Source: an uncultured Lachnospiraceae bacterium (GTDB taxonomy: Bacteria > Bacillota > Clostridia > Lachnospirales > Lachnospiraceae). From it: a stretch of DNA of 23,556 nucleotides. The stretch covers positions 1 to 23,556 of the forward strand of contig CAJLRL010000037.1 of the NCBI GenBank assembly GCA_905209075.1, written 5' to 3'. Positions 1 to 6,879 of the stretch are shown piece by piece. The position numbers were made by a program, and so were the translations under genes. The notes under the pieces are model-generated. The model was not told where the DNA came from. It made no database searches and was given only the letters and a program-made list of their open reading frames with translations. Each line of letters starts with the position of its first letter. The first letter of the stretch is position 1.

Positions 1-207
1 GTTTTTTCCATATTTGCTAATCCCGGCTCAACCGGAACAACGCTAATACTCGGTTTTTGTATTGTGCATAACACTTCTAAGATTCCGCAAAAGGCTCTGC
101 CTCAATATCATTATAAGCGGGGAACTTTACGGAATCAACTGAATTTTCTATTTCTTAAACTGATTTTTTATCTCTATTTATTTAGACTTGTGTTTATCAA
201 AAAGTGT

Positions 208-236
208 TTGACACTCCACCATATACTTGATATAAT
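208..236 (+). promoter_or_regulatory. Sigma-A promoter of tRNA-Leu
   Basis: The -35 box TTGACA (208-213) and -10 box TATAAT (231-236) are both perfect consensus and are separated by 17 bases. The tRNA begins 10 bases after the -10 box, so transcription should start about 3-5 bases before the mature 5' end. A match of this quality suits a highly transcribed stable RNA. Confidence 0.9.
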
Positions 237-246
237 ATCATTGTTT

Positions 247-326
247 GCGGGCATGGCGGAATTGGCAGACGCGCTAGATTTAGGTTCTAGTGGGAGACCG
301 TGCAGGTTCAAGTCCTGTTGCCCGTA
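247..326 (+). tRNA. tRNA-Leu, anticodon UAG
   Basis: The cloverleaf folds cleanly. The acceptor strand GCGGGCA (247-253) pairs with TGCCCGT (319-325), with one G-U pair, followed by discriminator A326. The D arm contains GCGG/CGC with the AATTGGCAGA loop. The anticodon stem CTAGA/TCTAG encloses TTTAGGT, giving anticodon TAG, which reads CUA and related leucine codons. A short extra variable arm (TGGGAGACCG) is typical of the class II tRNA-Leu. The T arm is GCAGG-TTCAAGT-CCTGT. The 3' CCA is not encoded (CTA follows) and must be added enzymatically. It is a single-gene unit with its own promoter and terminator. Confidence 0.95.
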
Positions 327-334
327 CTATTTAC

Positions 335-378
335 AAGGGTTTCAGAGATTTTATCATCTTCTGAAATCCTTATTTTTT
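335..378 (+). terminator. Rho-independent terminator of tRNA-Leu
   Basis: An inverted repeat AAGGGTTTCAGAGAT / ATCTTCTGAAATCCTT (one bulge, one G-T pair) with a small TTATC loop is followed by TATTTTTT. It lies 8 bases after the tRNA 3' end. Read on the minus strand the same hairpin lacks a good T run, so it is at best a weak terminator for the histidine kinase transcript coming the other way. Confidence 0.8.
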
Positions 379-452
379 ACCCCTTTTCAACTACTTTTTC
401 TACACTTTTCTATTTTACTGTATATTTTTATATGTAATCTTATTTATTTGCA

Positions 453-491
453 TTAATTTTTATCGTTTTCTTCTTTTAAATTTTTTCTCAT
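453..491 (-). CDS. Possible 12-residue peptide gene downstream of the histidine kinase
   Basis: An ATG-initiated frame encodes MRKNLKEENDKN and stops at TAA. Its support is the upstream sequence: GAGGTGAT, an 8-base match to the 16S rRNA anti-Shine-Dalgarno complement, ends 4 bases before the ATG. It begins 23 bases after the histidine kinase stop codon in the same direction, so it could be translated from the same mRNA. The peptide is hydrophilic and charged, with no signal or membrane segment, and I recognise no family. It may be the 5' stump of a longer gene lost by deletion, a real tiny peptide, or a chance start site in AT-rich DNA. Confidence 0.3.
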   Translation of the reverse strand: MRKNLKEENDKN

Positions 492-514
492 GTTAATCAC
501 CTCGAAATTTATGT

Positions 515-1450
515 TTAAACTATCCTGTAAGATATGTTTATACAGAATCTGTTATCTTCTATCTGTGCATTTATCTTTCCACCCATTCGTTCTACAAGTT
601 CTTTTGCGATTGAAAGTCCAAGACCACTTGATGTCACACTCCTTGCCTCATCAGCTTTATAAAACCTCTCAAACACCTGTGAAGTATCGATATTTTCCGG
701 ATCATCAATTGTGTTTGAAACAACTATATTTACAACCTTATTTTCTCTGTCCGAGCCAGCATTTTTCCCAGATTCTATTGTATATAACTTTATTTCTATA
801 TCACTTTTACCATGGACAAGTCCGTTTTTTATCACATTTTGGAATACTCTTTTAAGCGCCTGCGTGTTTGCAAGTATAAAGATCTGCTCATCGCATATAT
901 CTACAACCGGCTCAATCCCACGCATTTTCCATTCATCATAATAGGAAAACACTGTCTGTTTGAGCAGCCTGCTGACGCAGCATTTATCCATTTCCAGATT
1001 AAATGTATCGTTTTTGAGCTTTGTGAACATAAAAAGTTCCTCGAGGATATCCTTAAGGCTTGCTATACGTTCCTGGATAATGCCTATATAATGTGCCTGC
1101 AGTTTTTCATCCTTTTCATCCTTTAAAAGCTGGAAATACCCATCAAGCGATGTAAGCGGTGTTCTTATGTCATGTGACAGATTTGTATAGGTATCAGAAA
1201 TCATCTGTTCCTTTTTCGCTGCCTCTGCCCTCTTTTTATGCCATTGCTCTACAAAACGGTTTACTCTCTGCTTAAACTGTCCTAAATATATGAGATTTGT
1301 ATCCGTCCCGATCAGCATATTTGTGTCATTTTCATATAAAAAATCAAGCTGGTCATTAATGTCACGCAGCTGTGCCCTTATCTTAAGAAGCACAGCTGCC
1401 ATGATGATCACAATAATGGCCAATACTGCTGTGAGTATTTTCCAGATCAT
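515..1450 (-). CDS. Sensor histidine kinase of an ABC-transporter-linked two-component system
   Basis: Membrane histidine kinase, 311 residues, expected to autophosphorylate and pass phosphate to the regulator at 3439-4134. One N-terminal membrane helix (about 3-24) is followed by a linker and the HisKA domain with the H box LSHDIRTPLTSL (phospho-acceptor H93). The ATPase domain has an N box (NVIKNGLVHGK, around 205-215), FERFYKAD (about 261-268) and GLGLSIA (276-282). The usual G1 DxGxG motif is not recognisable: DDPENID stands at the expected place. There is no sizeable extracellular sensor, as in kinases that sense through a partner ABC transporter. Start choice: an ATG two codons upstream sits only 1 base from GGAG, whereas this ATG has GGAG at 7-base spacing. 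The permease gene ends 68 bases upstream, with a stem-loop between them. The general class is sure; the stimulus is unknown. Confidence 0.9.
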   Translation of the reverse strand: MIWKILTAVLAIIVIIMAAVLLKIRAQLRDINDQLDFLYENDTNMLIGTDTNLIYLGQFKQRVNRFVEQWHKKRAEAAKKEQMISDTYTNLSHDIRTPLTSLDGYFQLLKDEKDEKLQAHYIGIIQERIASLKDILEELFMFTKLKNDTFNLEMDKCCVSRLLKQTVFSYYDEWKMRGIEPVVDICDEQIFILANTQALKRVFQNVIKNGLVHGKSDIEIKLYTIESGKNAGSDRENKVVNIVVSNTIDDPENIDTSQVFERFYKADEARSVTSSGLGLSIAKELVERMGGKINAQIEDNRFCINISYRIV

Positions 1451-1472
1451 ATCCATTCTCCAATTGTTTTAT

Positions 1473-1518
1473 ATGTACTCTCAGAATGCTTCGTTTGAAA
1501 AAGATTCCGAGAGTACAT
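1473..1518 (-). other. Stem-loop between ABC permease and histidine kinase genes
   Basis: Perfect arms ATGTACTCTC (1473-1482) and GAGAGTACAT (1509-1518) extend inward by GAAT/ATTC after one A-C mismatch, giving about 14 pairs around a loop of 17 bases. It starts one base after the permease stop codon and ends about 22 bases before the kinase start. There is no T run after it, so it is not a standard terminator. It may stabilise the upstream mRNA or mark a processing point that sets different levels of transporter and kinase. Confidence 0.6.
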
Positions 1519-2409
1519 TTATATATCTCTGTGTTTAAATACATTGTATACTGCAAGTACTGAAACTGCAATATAAATAGCCGCTGTAAGAAGCGCATAA
1601 CCTATATCAGCAGCATCTGCCCCGATCGTCACATTCTGTATTTTTCCAGTTATAAGAATATTATTTATATCGAAATCGCTAAATCCGATCTTATCCATCA
1701 GATAATTTATACCCATAAATATAAGTTCAAATATACCTGAGCACATGCACACTCCGATTATCATGCTCACTACATTATTTTTGATGATTATGGCAATTGC
1801 CATCATAAGTATAGCAAGTGCAAAGTTTAAAACAAACTGGGAACTTAATAATCTTACAATTTCCGATGCACTTCCAACTACTGCATCATCAAAGAAAATA
1901 TTGACTGCTATAAGCTCTGTCAGAAAGTCTGCAATAATTACTATTGTTGTAAATATTGCAATTGCTGCCATTTTTGATACGATAAGCACTCCTCTGCCCT
2001 TTACCTGGCCACCGATACTTTTTATAAATCCACTGTTTATATCAGCCATTGAGAAAAGTACTGTAAAAATTATTATGAACAAGCCCGCCTGCAGTCCTGA
2101 AATATCTGACATTGCAAAGCTTAATACACTATTATCGTTTTCATCTGGATCAATCTCAGAAACACTGACTGACAACTGGGATTGTGCTCCCTCCGTATCC
2201 TCATTGAACTGATCATCCTCACCGGCATAGTCTGCGTTATCTGACATCTGCTCTGTCTGTACCTGTTGCCTCTCTGCCCCTGTCATTTCTGTCATCACAG
2301 ACATTAATCCGGTTCCCATAACCGACATTGCTAACATTATCACAAGTATTATATATGTAGACTTTGTCTTAAAAAGTCTGTAAACATCCATTCTAATTGC
2401 ATTAAACAT
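1519..2409 (-). CDS. ABC-2 type transporter permease (BcrB/lantibiotic-immunity-like)
   Basis: Integral membrane subunit, 296 residues, partner of the ATPase encoded just upstream. Six hydrophobic segments are visible at about 18-39, 104-122, 146-170, 187-209, 212-236 and 267-291, the usual ABC-2 count. The first external loop (about 41-100) is unusually long and acidic, with runs such as GEDDQFNEDTEG and DPDENDNS, and could meet a cationic peptide outside the membrane (inference). Its ATG overlaps the end of the ATPase gene by 8 bases (ATGTTTAA), with GGAGG in the last ATPase codons as ribosome binding site, so translation is coupled. Transporters of this layout remove or resist bacitracin, lantibiotics or similar peptides; the substrate here cannot be read from the sequence. 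Confidence 0.85.
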   Translation of the reverse strand: MFNAIRMDVYRLFKTKSTYIILVIMLAMSVMGTGLMSVMTEMTGAERQQVQTEQMSDNADYAGEDDQFNEDTEGAQSQLSVSVSEIDPDENDNSVLSFAMSDISGLQAGLFIIIFTVLFSMADINSGFIKSIGGQVKGRGVLIVSKMAAIAIFTTIVIIADFLTELIAVNIFFDDAVVGSASEIVRLLSSQFVLNFALAILMMAIAIIIKNNVVSMIIGVCMCSGIFELIFMGINYLMDKIGFSDFDINNILITGKIQNVTIGADAADIGYALLTAAIYIAVSVLAVYNVFKHRDI

Positions 2410-3319
2410 TTGTGGCTCCTCCCGTCAGATTAAGAAAATATGTCTCAAGTTCCATTCCGGTTACTGCTATCTGTGATACCGAAACCCCTGATTTTACAAG
2501 CTTTTCATTGAGAGCTGCACTCTCATTTAACCTTTCATATACATCTATATGATTCTGATCCATTATCATATAATTGGTAAATCCCATGCCATCAAGCACA
2601 GGGACTGCTTTGTTCGGATTGTCTACAGTAATAGAGATCTTATCGCTGCATTTGTTTAAAAGCTCTTCCCTTGTTATTTCCTGTATTAATGATCCATTAT
2701 TTATAATTCCATAGTCTGTTGCAAGCTTTGAAAGTTCCTCCAGAATATGGCTGGATATAAATACTGTCATATCCTGCTGGCTGCATAGGTTTTGTATCGT
2801 TTCCCTCACTTCGGCAATACCTTGTGGATCCAGTCCGTTTATCGGCTCGTCAAGTACTAAAAGATCCGGCTCCCCGACAAGTGCCAGCCCTATCCCAAGT
2901 CTCTGCTTCATTCCAAGTGAGAAATTTTTTGTTTTTTTCTTTCCGACATCAGAAAGACCGACTTTTCTTAATATTTCTTCTGTGTATCCCTTTTTGTTTA
3001 TTCCGAAAAGCTTGCATTTAAGTTTTAAATTTTCCTGTGCGGAAAGATTAGGATAAAGCCCCGGTGTCTCGATAAGACAGCCCACACGTGAACGCACATT
3101 TGTAAGGTCGTTTCCACTATATCCAAACATTTCAATGTCTCCGCTTGTAGGTTTTGCAAGCCCGCATATCATTCTCATGCATGTTGTTTTACCGGCACCA
3201 TTTCTTCCAATGAAGCCATAGATCGCACCCTTTTTTATATGGATATCCACATTATCTACTGCTTTTTGATGTCCATACTGCTTTGTCAGGGCATGTGTCT
3301 GCAATAAAATTTCACTCAT
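2402..3319 (-). CDS. ABC transporter ATP-binding protein, BcrA/lantibiotic-immunity type
   Basis: Cytoplasmic ATPase of 305 residues that powers the adjacent permease. Walker A is GRNGAGKTT (38-46), the signature is FSLGMKQ (134-140), Walker B is LLVLDEP (154-160) and the switch histidine is H192 in SSHILEE. The Q-loop position carries glutamate (E85 in LIETPGLYPNL), the E-loop variant known from BcrA and LanF-type immunity ATPases, which supports that subfamily. A C-terminal extension of about 80 residues after the nucleotide-binding core is also usual there. The start has AAGGAG with good spacing. A 119-base gap with a terminator and a candidate promoter separates it from the response regulator. 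Family is confident; substrate unknown. Confidence 0.93.
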   Translation of the reverse strand: MSEILLQTHALTKQYGHQKAVDNVDIHIKKGAIYGFIGRNGAGKTTCMRMICGLAKPTSGDIEMFGYSGNDLTNVRSRVGCLIETPGLYPNLSAQENLKLKCKLFGINKKGYTEEILRKVGLSDVGKKKTKNFSLGMKQRLGIGLALVGEPDLLVLDEPINGLDPQGIAEVRETIQNLCSQQDMTVFISSHILEELSKLATDYGIINNGSLIQEITREELLNKCSDKISITVDNPNKAVPVLDGMGFTNYMIMDQNHIDVYERLNESAALNEKLVKSGVSVSQIAVTGMELETYFLNLTGGATNV

Positions 3320-3382
3320 TTAAATTCTCCTTTTTAATCTTTTAGCCAAACCTCATTTTCATCTTTGACTTTAATATCATAA

Positions 3383-3410
3383 AATATAATTCCTAAACAA
3401 TCGCTAACAA
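3383..3410 (-). promoter_or_regulatory. Candidate promoter for the ABC transporter-kinase genes
   Basis: Read on the minus strand, TTGTTA (3405-3410) and TATATT (3383-3388) are 16 bases apart. They lie downstream of the response regulator terminator and about 64 bases before the ATPase start. The boxes are imperfect, so the call rests mainly on position: something must restart transcription if the terminator is efficient. Confidence 0.35.
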
Positions 3411-3447
3411 AAAGTAAAAAAAGAGTAAAGATGCCTCCTTACTCTTT
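3411..3447 (-). terminator. Terminator overlapping the response regulator stop codon
   Basis: On the minus strand AAAGAGTAA and TTTACTCTTT pair around a short loop (GGAGGCATC region) and run into about eight T residues (3413-3422). The TAA stop of the response regulator (3439-3441) is part of the upstream arm, so a terminating ribosome would cover it. The stem is A/T-rich (8-9 pairs), which suggests partial rather than complete termination. Confidence 0.65.
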
Positions 3448-4134
3448 AAGCTTATATCCGATTCCCCAAACAGTCTCTATATATTCGGTCTCGGTAATTT
3501 TTTTCAGTTTTTTCCTGATATTGCTGATATGGACATCCAAGGTTTTTGTTTCCCCCATATATGGTTCATCCCATGCATATTCAAAAATGTCCTCCTTGCT
3601 AAACACCTGCTTCGGATGTTCCATAAGCAGCTCCAGAATAGAAAACTCCTGTTTTGTAATGCAATCTACAGCTTCATCAGATATATAAATGCGATGAGCT
3701 TTTCTGTCAAGTCTCAGCTTTCCATACGTTATAAGATCCGATACCATGTCTTTATTTTTATGTCTCAGCTGTACCTGTATCCTTGCAATAACCTCTTTTA
3801 TCTCAAAAGGCTTTGTTATGTAATCATCTGCACCCTTTGCAAATATATCTATTTTATCATCAAGTTCATCTTTTGCAGTGATCACGATAACCGGAATATC
3901 ACATTTTTTTCTTATTAATGTCAGAAGCTCCTCGCCCGGCATTCCCGGCAGCATAAGATCCAGCAGTACAAGTGATATTTCCTTAGCCTTCATTGAAAAC
4001 AGCATTGCTGCTTCTGTACCCGACCATGCCTGTACTATATCATATCCGGCTCTTTTTACTGCCGTTGCCAGAAGTTCATTTATATCTTTGTCATCCTCTA
4101 CTATGAGTATATCCCCTGATATCATATTTTCCAT
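3439..4134 (-). CDS. OmpR-family response regulator
   Basis: DNA-binding response regulator, 231 residues. The receiver domain (about 8-120) has the acidic pair E13-D14-D15, phospho-acceptor D59 in LVLLDLMLPG, T87 in VITAKDE and K108 in YITKPF. The winged-helix effector (about 130-231) ends in the typical TLDVHISNIRKKL and ETVWGIGYKL motifs. It is the likely partner of the kinase at 515-1450 and probably controls the ABC genes. It sits 43 bases after the GT8-PlsC fusion gene and ends in its own terminator, so it seems to be the last gene of the upstream envelope operon. The ribosome binding site is weak; ATG at the fourth codon is an alternative start. A perfect small palindrome lies just upstream. 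Confidence 0.92.
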   Translation of the reverse strand: MENMISGDILIVEDDKDINELLATAVKRAGYDIVQAWSGTEAAMLFSMKAKEISLVLLDLMLPGMPGEELLTLIRKKCDIPVIVITAKDELDDKIDIFAKGADDYITKPFEIKEVIARIQVQLRHKNKDMVSDLITYGKLRLDRKAHRIYISDEAVDCITKQEFSILELLMEHPKQVFSKEDIFEYAWDEPYMGETKTLDVHISNIRKKLKKITETEYIETVWGIGYKLKE

Positions 4135-4144
4135 ATTTTATCTT

Positions 4145-4158
4145 ATGCCTTATGGCAT
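4145..4158. promoter_or_regulatory. Perfect palindrome before the response regulator gene
   Basis: ATGCC-TTAT-GGCAT is an exact inverted repeat 11 bases upstream of the response regulator start, between it and the fusion gene. It could form a small hairpin in the mRNA near the start or be a protein site. There is no T run, so it is not a terminator. Function is not shown by the sequence. Confidence 0.35.
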
Positions 4159-4177
4159 TAGCTCCTTATTTTCCACT

Positions 4178-6022
4178 CTACTGAGCGGCTTTTTTATCAT
4201 CTTTTTCGTCACAAAGATATGTAAGTTTCTTATTATAAGTTTTTTCGTATACTTCTTTCCATGCCTCGTAGTTTTTATCAAGCATTTCCTTCACGTTCTG
4301 AGCCCGTCTTTTGTCCGGATCAGGATAAACCGGCTCACAGAAATGTACAGTATATTCCTGGACAAAAAATCCATCCTGATCTAACACATCGCTATCCTCC
4401 ATCGTGATAAACACAGGAAGCACAGGTTTATCATTCCGTGCTGCAAAGGTAAATGCACCTTTCTGCAGAGGTCTTGGTTTTCTGTAATTCCACCACATTC
4501 CCTGCTCAGGATACACTAAAACAAACTGCCCTCTTTGCAGTACACGATCAACAGCTGTAATAAATTTTTCCATTGTCTTGAAGTTTGAACTAAGAGGGAG
4601 TGTGTTGCAGTTTCTCATCAAAAATCCATAAAATCCCGGAAATCCTGTATAATTCCCCTCTCTGATCACACGATACATTTTCTTTTTCTTTAGTTTTCCT
4701 TCTTCGAATGCAAGCTGTATTGCGAAACTGTCAAACGCATTAAAATGATTGCAGGTAATTACCGCTCCATCTTTTACCTTTTCAAGATTTTCCACACCTA
4801 CAAAGTCCTTTATTATAAATTGCTTCTTTTTCATGAGAAGGCTTACAAACCAGTGTGCGATCTTGAATGCATACTTTGTCCGTGTCTTACTCTTTATGCT
4901 CCTTGGAAGATAGTTTATATCCTCCGGCATAAGAGGCGGTGCCGGTGGATTTTCCTGTGCATCCTCATGGAATCTGCCCTGCATCTCAAGCTCTTTTATA
5001 TGTTCGATAAGTGCAAGCTTTTCCTCTGATTTACCCGCATTTTTTTTCATAATACGCAGATAATTGTCTTCCCTGTTTATCTCGGATATGGCAAGCTCGA
5101 CAAGCTTTTCGCCTGACACACTATCCACCTGCCGTTGCTCATCAGTATAATTTGCAAGGCCTTCTTTTATCTCACCATAGCCTGATGTAAGTTTCGCATA
5201 CTTCCAGAATATATCAGCAAGACGACAGTCCTCATAATGCCATGGTTTTGCAGCCATGTTGAAATGGAAAAGTCCAACCTCGTTTACCGGACATGCAAGT
5301 TTACCGAATACCTGTGCGTTCCACTTTGGTTCCATATAAAGTACCTGATCTTTGCATATCAGATTAAGATAATCCTGATCCTGGGCTACAACAAAAAGAT
5401 ATATATGAAGCATTTCTATGAATTCATCAAGGAGATGATTTTCACGGAACTGTGTACAGTTTATGAGCATAACCCCGGCATTAAAATATTTTTCACGCTT
5501 TATTCCAAGCACTTTTTCCACATAATCCCCAAGTATATCATTCTGTGCAACAACCCTGTCAGGGCAGACTCCTGCATATAATTTTCCGAGCTTGTGATCA
5601 TAAAGCTCCGATATATCCCCGACGATTATCGTGTCACTGTCCACATAAAGAGCTTTCCTGTACTGTGGAAACATTTCAGGGATAAATAGCCTGAAATATG
5701 TCGTGTTTGAATAGTAATCCCTGATCGGCAGCTTTGTTTCTATGGATTTCATCTTGTCTGTAACATCTACAAAATCTATCTCAAATTCCGGATCAGCCAT
5801 CGCTGTGACACGGCTTTGTGCCGGTATCCCAATCCCCATGTGCAGTATATAAATATGATACTTCCTGTTTCTTGATGCGTTTTCCATTATTGATTTTATG
5901 GAAACCATGGTGTACTTCACAAATTTCTCATCACATGCAAAAAATATAGGTATTTCAGCATGCTTAGTATACTGTTTGATATCCTCTTTGATTTCCGTTA
6001 TCTTTAAATCCTTTAATTCCAT
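4178..6022 (-). CDS. GT8 glycosyltransferase fused to a PlsC-like acyltransferase
   Basis: Two enzymes in one chain of 614 residues. Residues about 23-270 are a family 8 glycosyltransferase: IPIFFACDEKFV start, the metal-binding DSD (128-130) in LYVDSDTIIVGD, YFNAGVMLINC (179-189) and AQDQDYLN (213-220). A linker (about 280-385) with a proline-rich stretch leads to a PlsC-type domain: NHFNAFD gives the H-x4-D catalytic motif (H426, D431), followed by VYPEQGMWWNYRKPRPLQKGA (503 onward). Such enzymes move sugars from UDP-sugars and acyl chains from acyl donors, so glycolipid or acylated glycan synthesis at the membrane is likely (inference). No transmembrane helix is clear. Start choice: the GTG at 6037 has no ribosome binding site, while ATG 6022 has GAGG upstream and lies 4 bases after the previous stop. 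Neighbours encode the same two functions separately. Confidence 0.9.
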   Translation of the reverse strand: MELKDLKITEIKEDIKQYTKHAEIPIFFACDEKFVKYTMVSIKSIMENASRNRKYHIYILHMGIGIPAQSRVTAMADPEFEIDFVDVTDKMKSIETKLPIRDYYSNTTYFRLFIPEMFPQYRKALYVDSDTIIVGDISELYDHKLGKLYAGVCPDRVVAQNDILGDYVEKVLGIKREKYFNAGVMLINCTQFRENHLLDEFIEMLHIYLFVVAQDQDYLNLICKDQVLYMEPKWNAQVFGKLACPVNEVGLFHFNMAAKPWHYEDCRLADIFWKYAKLTSGYGEIKEGLANYTDEQRQVDSVSGEKLVELAISEINREDNYLRIMKKNAGKSEEKLALIEHIKELEMQGRFHEDAQENPPAPPLMPEDINYLPRSIKSKTRTKYAFKIAHWFVSLLMKKKQFIIKDFVGVENLEKVKDGAVITCNHFNAFDSFAIQLAFEEGKLKKKKMYRVIREGNYTGFPGFYGFLMRNCNTLPLSSNFKTMEKFITAVDRVLQRGQFVLVYPEQGMWWNYRKPRPLQKGAFTFAARNDKPVLPVFITMEDSDVLDQDGFFVQEYTVHFCEPVYPDPDKRRAQNVKEMLDKNYEAWKEVYEKTYNKKLTYLCDEKDDKKAAQ

Positions 6023-6026
6023 TTTT

Positions 6027-6869
6027 CTAATCCTCACTTATAAACCTGCGTTCGAAATTTTTCTTTAAATATATATATTCGAACAATATGTCATCAAACT
6101 GATCGTATTTGAATATCCTGTGTATTGCACTGACATCCCACTGTTTTATATTTGCAGTATGCGGATATGGCAGATAAAACAGCCTCTTCGAAAAGTGGCG
6201 CACTATGGTGTGTTTATGCAGGAATTTCTGATCATTATATCTTTGCGGCAGCATTTTTTTTGATGTTGTGCTTCTATAAACAGCATCCTGATCCGCAAAA
6301 ATGAGTTTTTTCGTTTTTATCAGATTTCTTGCCTTTTCAAAAAGTCCCGTCCGTTTTACTTTTTTCATGTTAAAAAGCAAAACTCCGGCATTTATATAAT
6401 TATGATTTAAAAAGAACTTACCATAATGATCTCTCGCTGCTGCATATTCATATTCTTCCACATCTATATCGTATAACAGCTCCGGTGGGCGGTTGAACAT
6501 TATATCAGCATCCAGATATAACAGCTTGTCAGGTATCTGTGGTATTTTGTCCGCAAAAAGCCTGAGCAGTGTATATGGTGAGCAATATGCCCCCTCATTC
6601 GGGCAGCCCGAAAATTCTTCCATGTATAGGTCTGTGACGTCGATTTTTATAACTTCATTTTGTGTATTATATGTTTTGGCAATCTTGTCAAGATACGATA
6701 TCTGTTTGTCTGAAACAGGAATGTAGTCTTCTCCCAGATGCGAAACGTCCATTGTAAATATATAAAACCTGTACGGCTCCTTTGATTTTGTCCGCATGAA
6801 TATCGACAGCATACATGTAAGAATGCCGTCAAATACCTTTACATTTCCTGAAAATAATATATTCCGCAT
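6027..6869 (-). CDS. Family 8 glycosyltransferase
   Basis: Stand-alone GT8 enzyme, 280 residues, related to the N-terminal half of the following fusion protein. It keeps the hallmarks: the DxD metal site (D120-A-D122) in LLYLDADIMF, INAGVLLFNMK (159-169) and ADQDAVYR (192-199). GT8 enzymes retain the sugar's anomeric configuration and use UDP-sugars; in Gram-positive bacteria they often modify glycolipids, teichoic or capsular polymers. The acceptor is unknown. It is cytoplasmic and lacks any membrane segment. It starts 10 bases after the acyltransferase stop with AAAGG upstream, and ends 4 bases before the fusion gene, so the genes are surely co-transcribed. Compared with the fused copy it lacks about 50 residues at the C-terminal side of the GT domain. 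Confidence 0.9.
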   Translation of the reverse strand: MRNILFSGNVKVFDGILTCMLSIFMRTKSKEPYRFYIFTMDVSHLGEDYIPVSDKQISYLDKIAKTYNTQNEVIKIDVTDLYMEEFSGCPNEGAYCSPYTLLRLFADKIPQIPDKLLYLDADIMFNRPPELLYDIDVEEYEYAAARDHYGKFFLNHNYINAGVLLFNMKKVKRTGLFEKARNLIKTKKLIFADQDAVYRSTTSKKMLPQRYNDQKFLHKHTIVRHFSKRLFYLPYPHTANIKQWDVSAIHRIFKYDQFDDILFEYIYLKKNFERRFISED

Positions 6870-6879
6870 AGCTTTACCT

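Noticed and set aside
1..170. Short open frames at the left edge: a plus-strand tail (2-46, ending AQPEQR and TAA) and minus-strand stretches with protein-like composition (98-165 and 1-60).
   Set aside because: Each is under 30 codons, the minus-strand ones have no start or overlap in different frames, and no family is recognisable. They might be remnants or the end of a neighbouring gene, but the evidence does not support a call.
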